64,000 nucleotides of DNA from an uncultured Pseudomonadota bacterium (GTDB lineage: Bacteria > Pseudomonadota > Gammaproteobacteria > Burkholderiales > CAIKXV01): the NCBI GenBank assembly GCA_903831455.1, contig CAIKXV010000197.1, positions 1-64,000 on the forward strand. The letters run 5' to 3'. This document shows positions 54,340 through 62,040 of this stretch, one piece after another (within the stretch, counting starts at the first letter, position 1; each line of letters opens with the position of its first letter). Under the pieces are notes generated by a model, which saw nothing but the letters and a program-made list of their open reading frames with translations, had not been told where the DNA came from and did no database searches. Made by a program: the position numbers and the translations under genes.

Positions 54340-55005
54340 GTGTCCACGCCGCCCCTTGCCCCCAAGCCCTTCCTCGACCTGCTCTCCCCCGAGGACAGGT
54401 CGGCGCTGATCGAGCGCTGCGGTCGCCGCACCCTCGGTCGCCGTCAACTGCTGTTCGTGACCGGCGAGCCGCGCGGGTCGGTCTACCTGCTCCGCACCGG
54501 CCGCGTGAAACTGGTACGCCGTACCGATGCGGGCGGAGAGGTGATCGTCGGGCTGTGCGGACCGGGTGACATCGTCGGCTACAGTGGCCTGTCCACCCTG
54601 CCGCCGCGCAGGCTGACGGCCCAGGTCATCGAGGCCGGGGAGGCGCACACCATCGACGAACCGGATTTCCGCAGTTTCCTGACCGCGCGACCGGTGGCCG
54701 CGCTCGCGGTGATCGAGGCGGTTCGCCGTCGGCTGGAAACCCTTCGTGATTCGATGGTCGACGTGGTTTCGGAAGACGTTCCCCATCGCATCCTGCGCCT
54801 GCTGCGGCGCCTCGCGATCGCCCAGGGGCAGCGACCGGACGACCCCAAGGGCGAGCTGTCGCTGGACCTGCGGCTGACCCACCAGGAGGTCGCGAACATG
54901 ATCGGCGCACGCCGGCAGACCGTCACCACCGCGATCAACGACATGCACCGCAACGGCGAGTTGCGGCGCGACCAGCATCGGATCGTGATCGGCAACCCGC
55001 GCTAG
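54340..55005 (+). CDS. Crp/Fnr-family transcriptional regulator
   Basis: 221-residue regulator. A cyclic-nucleotide-binding-like beta-roll (RRQLLFVTGEPRGSVYLLRTGRVKLV, GLCGPGDIVGYSGL) occupies residues 20-120. A dimerisation helix and a C-terminal winged helix-turn-helix (LTHQEVANMIGARRQTVTTAINDM, about 180-203) follow. There is no N-terminal cysteine cluster for an Fnr [4Fe-4S] centre, and the cAMP-contact Arg-Ser pair is not obvious, so the signal is unknown; a heme- or NO-sensing Dnr/Nnr-like role is possible. GTG 54340 with AGGAG seven bases upstream is preferred to the track start 54253. Its last four bases overlap the end of the nucleotidyltransferase gene. Confidence 0.9.
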   Translation: MSTPPLAPKPFLDLLSPEDRSALIERCGRRTLGRRQLLFVTGEPRGSVYLLRTGRVKLVRRTDAGGEVIVGLCGPGDIVGYSGLSTLPPRRLTAQVIEAGEAHTIDEPDFRSFLTARPVAALAVIEAVRRRLETLRDSMVDVVSEDVPHRILRLLRRLAIAQGQRPDDPKGELSLDLRLTHQEVANMIGARRQTVTTAINDMHRNGELRRDQHRIVIGNPR

Positions 55006-55703
55006 GTCACCGACGACGCGTCCAGGTCGGCGGGCCTGTCGATGTCGGCAAGGATGCCGATGTCGTCCACGTCCAGCATCCGCACCTCGTGCGAGAGGGA
55101 CGCGACGACCGCACGCGCGCCCTCATCCCCGGTCAGCGCCGCGAGGCGACCGGCCAGCCGTCCGTGCAGGCCCACCGGATGCCCCCGCCGACCCTGACAG
55201 ACCGGCAGGACCACCGTCGCCCCGTCCTGGATGGCCTGGGCGACCCTCCGGACCGTCCCACTGCTGACGTGGGGCATGTCGCCCAGCATCACCACCCAGC
55301 CGCCGGCGTCGGGTGTTGCCCGGACCCCGGCCGCGAGACTGTGCCCCATTCCGTCCACCGCCTCGGGGCACTCGATGACCCGTACGCCAGCCTCCGCGGC
55401 GAGTTCCGCCATCCGCGTGCCGGGACGCACCACGCAGGCCACCTGCGGCCAGCCCGCCCGCGCCACCTGGAGCGTGGCCGCTCCGACCTCCCGGCCATCC
55501 GGCAGGCGTGCCGCGAGCTTGTCGCCGCCGAAGCGCCGCGACAGTCCCGCGCCGAGGACCAGCACCACCGGACACCGGGCGGAGGGCTCATCGGCCACCT
55601 TCGCAGGCGACGCCTGCGCCCGCGGGTCGGTGCCCGCGGTTCCGGCGGTGTCGCTCAAGCCCGGCCGTCGCTGGCCGTTATCGGATTGTCCCTTGATGGA
55701 CAC
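55002..55703 (-). CDS. MobA/MocA-like nucleotidyltransferase
   Basis: 233-residue NTP-transferase fold protein of the molybdenum-cofactor guanylyl/cytidylyltransferase type. The nucleotide-binding motif is VVLVLGAGLSRRFGGDKLAA near residue 46 (the family usually has AAG; Gly replaces the first Ala). The metal/base segment is WVVMLGDMPHVSSGTVRRV near 138 and GRRGHPVGLHGRL follows near 172. About 45 residues of low-complexity N-terminus precede the fold. MocA enzymes make MCD cofactor for xanthine dehydrogenase-family hydroxylases, which would suit the Mo hydroxylase at 42.7-45.4 kb (inference). GTG start with AAGGGGGG upstream. It converges on and overlaps the Crp gene by four bases. Confidence 0.85.
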   Translation of the reverse strand: MSIKGQSDNGQRRPGLSDTAGTAGTDPRAQASPAKVADEPSARCPVVLVLGAGLSRRFGGDKLAARLPDGREVGAATLQVARAGWPQVACVVRPGTRMAELAAEAGVRVIECPEAVDGMGHSLAAGVRATPDAGGWVVMLGDMPHVSSGTVRRVAQAIQDGATVVLPVCQGRRGHPVGLHGRLAGRLAALTGDEGARAVVASLSHEVRMLDVDDIGILADIDRPADLDASSVT

Positions 55704-55830
55704 TATCCCCCCTTCGTCACTCCGAATCGCCGCACTGAGGGATGCGGCCCGCTCGACAGGCCACCCCGCGGCCGCGATAGTCTAGCGAGGCCGTCGGCTC
55801 CATGCCCGGCGATCTGCACTGGCCTGCTCG

Positions 55831-56226
55831 ATGTCACAGACCCGCCTCAAGTTCCTCGTCGTCGACGACTTCTCACCGATGCGCAAGATCATCCGCAACC
55901 TGCTGAAGGACCGCGGCTACGACGACGTCGAGGAGGCGGACAACGGCGAGGCCGCGCTCGAACGCCTGCGCAACGGCCGATTCGACTTCGTGATCTCGGA
56001 CTGGAGCATGCCGACCATGAGCGGCATCGACCTGCTGCGCGCCATCCGCGCCGATCCCCGGCTGCGTGGACTGCCGGTGCTGCTGGTCACCGCCGAGGCC
56101 AAGCGCGAGAACATCATCGAGGCTGCGCAGGCGCGGGCCTCCGGCTACATCCTCAAGCCGTTCACCGGCGCCACCCTCGAGGCGAAGCTCGACGCGATCC
56201 TCAAGGGCGGCGCGCGCATCGCCTGA
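55831..56226 (+). CDS. cheY: Chemotaxis response regulator CheY
   Basis: 131-residue single-domain receiver. The acidic pair D12-D13 ([10 protein letters not shown]), phospho-acceptor D57 (ISDWSMP), the Thr of LLVTAEAK near 87 and K109 (LKPFTG) are all in place. The [13 protein letters not shown] stretch is CheY-like. There is no output domain, so it acts by binding a partner such as FliM. It lies 13 bases upstream of cheA, on the same transcript. No methyl-accepting receptor, cheW, cheR, cheB or cheZ is nearby. I see no sigma-28 sequence in the 127 bases upstream. Confidence 0.93.
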   Translation: MSQTRLKFLVVDDFSPMRKIIRNLLKDRGYDDVEEADNGEAALERLRNGRFDFVISDWSMPTMSGIDLLRAIRADPRLRGLPVLLVTAEAKRENIIEAAQARASGYILKPFTGATLEAKLDAILKGGARIA

Positions 56227-56239
56227 TCGCCCCGCCGAC

Positions 56240-57991
56240 ATGTCCGACCTCTCCGCCGATCGCGAGCTGATGCAGGACTTCGCTGCCGAGTGCGGCGAGC
56301 TGCTGGCCGAGCTCGACACGCGGCTGGTCGAACTCGAGCGCAGCCGCGGCGATATCGGGCTGCTGGATGCCGCGTTCCGCGGCTTCCACACCATCAAGGG
56401 AAGCGCCGGGTTCCTCGGCCTCGATTCGCTGGTCGACCTCTGCGACCGCAGCGAAAGCGTGCTCGATCGGGTCAGGCGCGGCGCGCTCACCCTCGATGCC
56501 GGCGTGATGGACGTCATCCTCGAGGCCACCGCGAGCGTACGTGGCATGGTCGACGCGATCCGCCAGGGCGCTCCCTCGATCGAAGCCCCCGACGACCTGC
56601 TCGCGCGGCTGGCCTCGGTGCTGCTGCGCGCGCGCGCGGCGCCTGACACCCGCGGCACCCAGGCGGACCTCGAGGCGCTGTTCGACGCCTTCGTCGCGGG
56701 CGCACCCGACGAGGAGGCGCCCGCGGCCGCGGAGGCCGCCCATCCGCCGTGGGGACGGCGTGCGTCCGATCAGCCCGGAACCCGCAGTCGTCGTTCCGGC
56801 CGCCGCGAGGTCGACCCGGAGCTCGCTCGCGAGAACACGCTTCGGGTGGACACCCACCGGCTGGAGGAACTCCACGAACTCGCGCGCCAGATCGCCCACT
56901 CGCAGCGCGCACTGACCCGCCTGCGCGCCGAGCTCGCCCCGAGCGGATCGGTGACGGGCGCCTTCGACGAGGCGCTCGGCCGACTCGAGGGGCTGGTGGG
57001 AGACCTCCAGGCGGCGGTGATGCGCACCCGCCAGCAGCCCGCGGCGCGCCTCTTCCAGCGCTATCCGCGCCTGGTCCGAGACCTGGGTCGCCAGCTCGGC
57101 CGCGAGGTCGCGCTGGAGCTCGCAGGCGAACAGACGGAACTGGACCAGACGGTGATCGAGGAGCTCAACGCCCCGCTGATGCACCTGGTCCGCAACGCGA
57201 TCGACCACGGCATCGAGCCGCCAGCGGAGCGCGAAGCGGCCGGCAAGGCGAGGCGCGGAACCTTGCGCCTCGAGGCCCGGATAGGCGGCGAGCAGGTGGT
57301 GATCGAGATCATCGACGACGGCCGCGGGATGGATCCAGCGCGCCTGCGCACGAGCGCCGTGGCCCGCGGACTGGTGTCCGCCGAGCAGGCCGCCGCGCTC
57401 GACGACGCGGCCGCCCTCCGGCTCGCCCTGCTGCCCGGACTGTCCACGCGCGACCAGGTGTCCTCGATCTCCGGCCGCGGCGTGGGCATGGACGTGGTCC
57501 GGCGCAACATCGAACGGCTCAACGGACGCATCGAGCTCGACTCCGTCCCGGGCGAGGGCACCTGCATCGCGATCACCCTGCCGCGGACGCTGCCGGTGCT
57601 ACCGGTCCAGATCGTGCACGCCGGTCCGCTGGCCCTGGCCGTGCCGCTCTCCGACCTGCGCGAGATCGTCCCGATCCCCACCCGCGCCCGCAAGGCCGCG
57701 ACCCTGCCCGCGGAGATCGTCGTGGCCGGCGAGACGCTGCCGATGGCCAGCCTCGCCCGGGCGCTGGGCACCGAAGCGGAGCGCGGCGCCGCCCGGTACG
57801 GGATCGTTACCGCGGTCGGCGGCGCCGTGCGTGTGCTCGCGGTCGATCGGCTGGGAGCGCGCGAGAACGTCGTTCTCCAGCCGCCTGCGGGCGCCGCCCG
57901 GGCCGGCGTGTCGGGGCGCGCCCTGGCCGCCGACGGATCGACCCTGCTGGTGCTCGAACTCGACACCCTGCCGGCAGCCGCGCCCGGCTGA
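56240..57991 (+). CDS. cheA: Chemotaxis histidine kinase CheA
   Basis: 583-residue CheA-type kinase. The P1 Hpt domain (residues about 1-110) has its phosphorylated His in FHTIKGSAG (His50). A linker of about 80 residues with no obvious P2 CheY-binding domain follows, then P3 dimerisation helices (ELHELARQIAHSQRALTRL). The P4 ATPase has an N box (MHLVRNAIDHG near 315), G1 (DDGRGMD near 359) and G2 (GRGVGMDVV near 412). A C-terminal CheW-like P5 domain starts near 450. ATG 56240 follows cheY by 13 bases. The short linker may mean CheY is phosphorylated without a docking domain. Confidence 0.93.
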   Translation: MSDLSADRELMQDFAAECGELLAELDTRLVELERSRGDIGLLDAAFRGFHTIKGSAGFLGLDSLVDLCDRSESVLDRVRRGALTLDAGVMDVILEATASVRGMVDAIRQGAPSIEAPDDLLARLASVLLRARAAPDTRGTQADLEALFDAFVAGAPDEEAPAAAEAAHPPWGRRASDQPGTRSRRSGRREVDPELARENTLRVDTHRLEELHELARQIAHSQRALTRLRAELAPSGSVTGAFDEALGRLEGLVGDLQAAVMRTRQQPAARLFQRYPRLVRDLGRQLGREVALELAGEQTELDQTVIEELNAPLMHLVRNAIDHGIEPPAEREAAGKARRGTLRLEARIGGEQVVIEIIDDGRGMDPARLRTSAVARGLVSAEQAAALDDAAALRLALLPGLSTRDQVSSISGRGVGMDVVRRNIERLNGRIELDSVPGEGTCIAITLPRTLPVLPVQIVHAGPLALAVPLSDLREIVPIPTRARKAATLPAEIVVAGETLPMASLARALGTEAERGAARYGIVTAVGGAVRVLAVDRLGARENVVLQPPAGAARAGVSGRALAADGSTLLVLELDTLPAAAPG

Positions 57992-58398
57992 GCGCCCCGC
58001 AGCGACTCCGGGGCAGGCCTGGCGCCCGCCTCGCCACGGCCCGTCGCCAGGCACCGACCGCCCGTTCGTCGCGTCCCGGCAGGGCCTGCCGCGATGCGTT
58101 GCCACGACCCGCTCGGCATCTGGCCAGGTGGGTCCGTGCCCGCGGGCAGGCGCCGGGATGATCGGTGACGATCTCGCCGGAGAATATGACCTTTTAGAAC
58201 GCTATATCAACTGTTTATGGAGGTTTATTTATGTCGTTACTGAGGTCATCTCGCGGCTGGGAGCGCGGAAGAAGGTCACCATCCGGTCGCCAGGGGGACA
58301 GCGAGAGCCACGTGCTAAACTTCAATCGCCGCCCGTCATGACGTGACCGCGAGCCGCCTTCGGTGGCACCGCCCTCCCCCGAACCCATCCCGCGCCCG
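57992..58398. other. Intergenic region with AT-rich patch and leader ORF (407 bases)
   Basis: Between cheA and the MFS gene. A weak hairpin (GCCCCG/CGGGGC at 57994-58014) may end the che transcript. From about 58180 to 58240 the sequence turns strikingly AT-rich compared with the rest of the window and contains the small ORF annotated at 58231. The patch probably contains the MFS promoter. Confidence 0.6.
58231..58341 (+). CDS. Small ORF (36 codons) with strong ribosome site, possible leader peptide
   Basis: Too short for the ORF track. TATGGAGG lies seven bases before an ATG in the AT-rich patch upstream of the MFS gene. The ORF reads MSLLRSSRGWERGRRSPSG onward and stops at TGA 58339-58341, 57 bases before the MFS start. 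The peptide is basic and not membrane-spanning. The initiation signal is among the best in the window, yet the codons resemble random GC-rich sequence, so it may be a regulatory upstream ORF rather than a functional protein. I do not recognise it. Confidence 0.4.
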   Translation: MSLLRSSRGWERGRRSPSGRQGDSESHVLNFNRRPS

Positions 58399-59658
58399 AT
58401 GTCCGGCTCAGCCACCCTCAACCCGGACTCCCTGGCCAGCGTGCTCCGTGTCCGGGAGGTGTGGCTGATCTCGATCGGTCACGGCATGACGCACTGGTAC
58501 ACGGCCACGTTCTACCTGCTCCTGCCGCTCATCGGCAGCGAGCTCGGCCTCTCCTACGTGCAGATCGGTTTCATCATGACCGTGCAGCACGTGGTGGGGG
58601 CCGCGTCGAACCTGCCCGCCGGCCTGCTGGTCGACCGCTACAGCCGCAAGGGGCTGATGATGGCCGCCTCCCTGTTCTGGGTCGGCTTCCCCTACCTTTT
58701 GATGGGGTTCACCACGACCTACTGGGTGCTGCTCGCCTGCGTGACGCTGGTCTCGGTGGGCAACAACATCTGGCACCCGACGGCGATCTCGACGCTGGCA
58801 GATCGCTACCCCGCCAGTCGCGGACTCACGCTCTCCATCCACGGCATGGGAGGTAATGTCGGCGAGGCCCTGGCGCCCCTGGTCGTCGGAGCGCTGCTCG
58901 CGTTCTTCACCTGGCGCGAAGTGGTGATGATCAACGTCGTGCCCGGCATCTTCGCCTCCCTGCTGATCCTCGCCATGCTCGGCGCGCTGCCCGCCCCGGG
59001 AAGCCGCCGCGACGAGACCGCAACCACGCGGGGCACCGCCGCACGCTCGTGGGCGGACCAGTGGTCCGGCATGGTCGCGCTGCTGCGCAACCGCGCGATG
59101 GTCCTCGTGTGCACCAGCGCCGCCTTTCGCACGATGACGCAGGCCGCTCTGCTCACCTTCCTGCCGCTGTACCTGACCCGCGACCTCGGCTATTCGCTCG
59201 CGTTCACCGGAGCCTGCCTGTTCGCGCTCCAGGCCGCCGGTTTCGCCGCCTCGCCGGTCGCAGGCTGGATGTCCGATCGCATGGGAAGGGCACGCATCGT
59301 CGCCGGCTCGATGCTCGCCAGCGCGCTGGTCATCGCCCTGATGCTCGCCGTGCCCGGCAGCGCGCTGTTCGTGGTGTGCATCGCGCTGCTGGGCTTCTTC
59401 CTCTACGCGGTGCGCGCCGTCCTGCAGGCCTGGATGCTGGACAGCACGCCCCGGCGCGACGCCGGTGCCGCGGTGGGCATCATGTTCAGCACGCAGGCCA
59501 TCGGCGCCGGCATCGCCCCTCTGCTGGCCGGGTGGGTGGCCGACACCTGGGGCCTGTTCGCCGTCTTCCACTTCCTCGCCGGCACCATCGTGCTGGCGAA
59601 TCTCTTCGTGTTCCTGATGCCGCGCGACATGTTCGCCCGGCCGGCGGGTCGCCCCTGA
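58399..59658 (+). CDS. MFS transporter (Fsr-like)
   Basis: 419-residue major facilitator with 12 predicted helices. TM1 reads EVWLISIGHGMTHWYTATFY and the loop 2-3 motif is GLLVDRYSRKGLMMA. The fold resembles the fosmidomycin-resistance and sugar-phosphate branches. It was probably selected for uptake or export of a small anion; the substrate is unknown. Neither candidate start (GTG 58363, ATG 58399) has a good ribosome site; I prefer the ATG because it directly precedes MSGSATLNPDSLAS. The hydrolase gene starts 59 bases after the stop, so the two likely form an operon. Confidence 0.87.
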   Translation: MSGSATLNPDSLASVLRVREVWLISIGHGMTHWYTATFYLLLPLIGSELGLSYVQIGFIMTVQHVVGAASNLPAGLLVDRYSRKGLMMAASLFWVGFPYLLMGFTTTYWVLLACVTLVSVGNNIWHPTAISTLADRYPASRGLTLSIHGMGGNVGEALAPLVVGALLAFFTWREVVMINVVPGIFASLLILAMLGALPAPGSRRDETATTRGTAARSWADQWSGMVALLRNRAMVLVCTSAAFRTMTQAALLTFLPLYLTRDLGYSLAFTGACLFALQAAGFAASPVAGWMSDRMGRARIVAGSMLASALVIALMLAVPGSALFVVCIALLGFFLYAVRAVLQAWMLDSTPRRDAGAAVGIMFSTQAIGAGIAPLLAGWVADTWGLFAVFHFLAGTIVLANLFVFLMPRDMFARPAGRP

Positions 59659-59717
59659 CGGGTGGCGGCGGGAACGCGGTCGTCCAACCCGCGGACCACG
59701 GGTCCGAAGGAGAACGC

Positions 59718-60632
59718 ATGAGTACGCAGGTCAGCATCACCGGGCAGGAGCACTGGACGAACAAGGGCGACGTGCGCCTCTACCTCTGGGAGAAGAAGGC
59801 TGCGCCGGGCACGGCCCATCGCGGCACCATCCTGTGGGTCCACGGCTCGTCGATGGCCTCGACCCCGACCTTCGACCTGGTGGTGCCGGGGCGTCCGGAC
59901 TCGTCCGTGATGGACTGGTTCGCCCAGCGTGGCTACGACAACTGGTGCGTCGACATGGAGGGCTACGGCCGATCCGACAAGTCGCGCGACATCTACTTCG
60001 ACATCGCCAACGGGGCCGACGACCTGAAGGCGGCGACCGACTACATCATGGGCCTGCGCGGCGCGCAGCGCTTCCATGTGTACGGGATTTCATCCGGCGC
60101 GCTGCGTGCCGCGCTGTTCGCGCAACGCAACCCCGAGCGCGTCGCCCGCCTGGCGCTCGACGCGTTCGTGTGGACCGGCGAAGGCGCGCCGACCCTGGCC
60201 GAGCGGCGCAAGAAGCTGCCCGACTTCATCGCCCGCAAGAAGCGCCCGATCGACCGCGCCTTCGTCCACTCGATCTTCAATCGCGACCACCCCGGTTGCG
60301 CCGAGGAGCGGGTCATCGAGGCCTTCGCCGATGCGATCCTCGCGCTCGACCACGAGATGCCGACCGGCACCTACGTGGACATGTGCTCGAAGCTGCCGGT
60401 GGTCGATCCGGAGAAGATCCCGGTGCCGACGATCCTGATGCGCGGCGAGTTCGACGGCATCGCGGCCTTCGACGACCTGGTCGAGTTCTTCAAGCGGCTA
60501 CCCAACCCGGACAAGCAGTTCTCGGTGATGGCCGGCATCTCGCACGCGAGCTTCCAGCAGAAGAACTACCTGATGGTCTACCACATCCTCCACGGCTTCT
60601 TCAGCCAGCCGGAGCCGGAGTATCGCGGCTGA
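59718..60632 (+). CDS. Alpha/beta-fold hydrolase
   Basis: 304-residue cytoplasmic hydrolase. The oxyanion region is ILWVHGSSMAS near residue 38, followed by GYGRSDKSRD near 85. The nucleophile elbow is VYGISSGALR (Ser near 126), the acid is in MRGEFDGIAAFDD near 236 and the His in GISHASFQQ near 276, so the triad is complete. AAGGAG lies about eight bases before ATG 59718. Relatives hydrolyse esters, lactones or C-C bonds; the substrate is not known. Co-directional with the MFS transporter, which may import its substrate (inference). Confidence 0.87.
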   Translation: MSTQVSITGQEHWTNKGDVRLYLWEKKAAPGTAHRGTILWVHGSSMASTPTFDLVVPGRPDSSVMDWFAQRGYDNWCVDMEGYGRSDKSRDIYFDIANGADDLKAATDYIMGLRGAQRFHVYGISSGALRAALFAQRNPERVARLALDAFVWTGEGAPTLAERRKKLPDFIARKKRPIDRAFVHSIFNRDHPGCAEERVIEAFADAILALDHEMPTGTYVDMCSKLPVVDPEKIPVPTILMRGEFDGIAAFDDLVEFFKRLPNPDKQFSVMAGISHASFQQKNYLMVYHILHGFFSQPEPEYRG

Positions 60633-60739
60633 TCGACGCTCCGGCGAGGGAGTACGCCCGCCACGGCGTCTGCCTCGCCGACCTCCGGGTTCCGCGTCCG
60701 GATGGCGGTCGAGGCCCGCCCTCGACCTCGACCGTGCGA

Positions 60740-60761
60740 GGCCGTGCAGTCCCGCACGGCC
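60740..60761. terminator. Hairpin between converging hydrolase and Bug genes
   Basis: GGCCGTGC pairs with GCACGGCC around a six-base loop within the 232-base gap. The position suits a shared terminator. No T tract is present, and the rest of the gap shows no gene. Confidence 0.45.
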
Positions 60762-60864
60762 GCCCCCTCGCGCGACCCGCCGCGACCGGCGATCGTGCCG
60801 CCCGGTCGACCCATGCCCGCCTGCGCCGGATCGGCCGATCGTGCGATGGCGGTTGCGTCGACGA

Positions 60865-61839
60865 TCAGTCGATCTTCGCGCCGACGCTCTTGACCGCCTG
60901 CGCCCACTTGACCAGTTCGGACGCATACAGCCTGGCGAACTCCTCGGGCGTGCCCGCCACGATGGTGTTGCCCGCCTCCTCGAGCGTGCGGCGGATCTCC
61001 GGCACCCGCAGCACCCGCCCGATCTCGCCGTTCATGCGACCGACGAGATCCCTCGGCGTCGATGCCGGCGCCAGCAGGCCCAGCCAAAGCGTCGCGTCGT
61101 AACCGGGCACCGTCTCGCCGATCGCCGGCACGTCGGGCATCGCCGGATTGCGCTTGGGCGTGGTGACGCCCAGTGCGCGCAGCCGCCCGGCCTTGATCGA
61201 CGGCAACACCGCGCTCATGCCGGTGAAGGACATCGAGACCTCGCCGCCCAGCAGCGCGGCGATCGCAGGCCCGCTGCCCTTGAAGGGCACGTGCTCCATG
61301 TCGACCTTGGCCATCGACTCGAACATCGCGGCGAACAGGTGCTGGGAACTACCGTTGCCCGACGACGCATAGAAGATCTGCTTCGGGCGCTTGCGCGCGA
61401 CCTGGATCAGTTCGGCGACGTTGCGTGCCGGAAAAGAGGGGTGCACGACCAGCACGTTCGGCGTGGAGGCGATGTGCATGACCGCCGTGAAATCCCGCGC
61501 CGGATCGTAGGGCAGCTTGACGTACAGCGCCGCGTTGATCGCGTTGGTGTTGGACACCACGAGCCAGGTGTAACCATCGCCGGGGGCTCGGGCCACCGCT
61601 TCGGTACCCAGCGTGCCACCGGCCCCGGGACGGTTCTCGATCACCACCTGCTGGCCGATCGTCTCCGACAGGCGCTGGCCGATGACGCGGGCCGGGATGT
61701 CGGCCACGCCGCCAGCCGAAAACGGCACGATCCAGCGCACGGGCTTCACGGGCCAGGCCTGGGCACAGGCAGGCAACGCGCAGGCGAGCGCCGCGGCGAA
61801 CACGCCGGCACGGGCGCGAGGGATCGACAGACGGATCAT
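60865..61839 (-). CDS. Bug-family tricarboxylate-type substrate-binding protein
   Basis: 324-residue periplasmic receptor with a signal peptide of about 27 residues (to PACAQA). WPVKPVRWIVPFSAGGVADI, IENRPGAGGTLG, YASSGNGSSQHLF and HVPFKGSGPAIAAL follow. ATG 61839 begins the signal peptide; the 1010-residue track ORF runs into antisense of the next gene. It is divergent from the ThDP-enzyme gene across 201 bases, so the two may share regulation. No membrane components are adjacent. Confidence 0.93.
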   Translation of the reverse strand: MIRLSIPRARAGVFAAALACALPACAQAWPVKPVRWIVPFSAGGVADIPARVIGQRLSETIGQQVVIENRPGAGGTLGTEAVARAPGDGYTWLVVSNTNAINAALYVKLPYDPARDFTAVMHIASTPNVLVVHPSFPARNVAELIQVARKRPKQIFYASSGNGSSQHLFAAMFESMAKVDMEHVPFKGSGPAIAALLGGEVSMSFTGMSAVLPSIKAGRLRALGVTTPKRNPAMPDVPAIGETVPGYDATLWLGLLAPASTPRDLVGRMNGEIGRVLRVPEIRRTLEEAGNTIVAGTPEEFARLYASELVKWAQAVKSVGAKID

Positions 61840-62040
61840 GGCGACGGGTCCTTCTCGGGTCGTGGGGTGCAGGCCTGCGGCGGCGGCACCCCACGGGGTA
61901 CCCCGGTCGCGCGCGGCCGCGATGCTAACATCGACGCGCAGCCCCGCCGCGCAGGGCACCGGCGTCCGGTAGGGACCGGAGAACCTGCCGTCCGCCCCGC
62001 GACGCCCTGCGCCGAGCCGACCCCCACAGAGACCGATGCG

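Noticed and set aside
55671-55690. Second sigma-28 -10 (CCGATAA) on the minus strand
   Set aside because: It lies inside the start of the nucleotidyltransferase coding sequence and has no TAAAG at the required distance.
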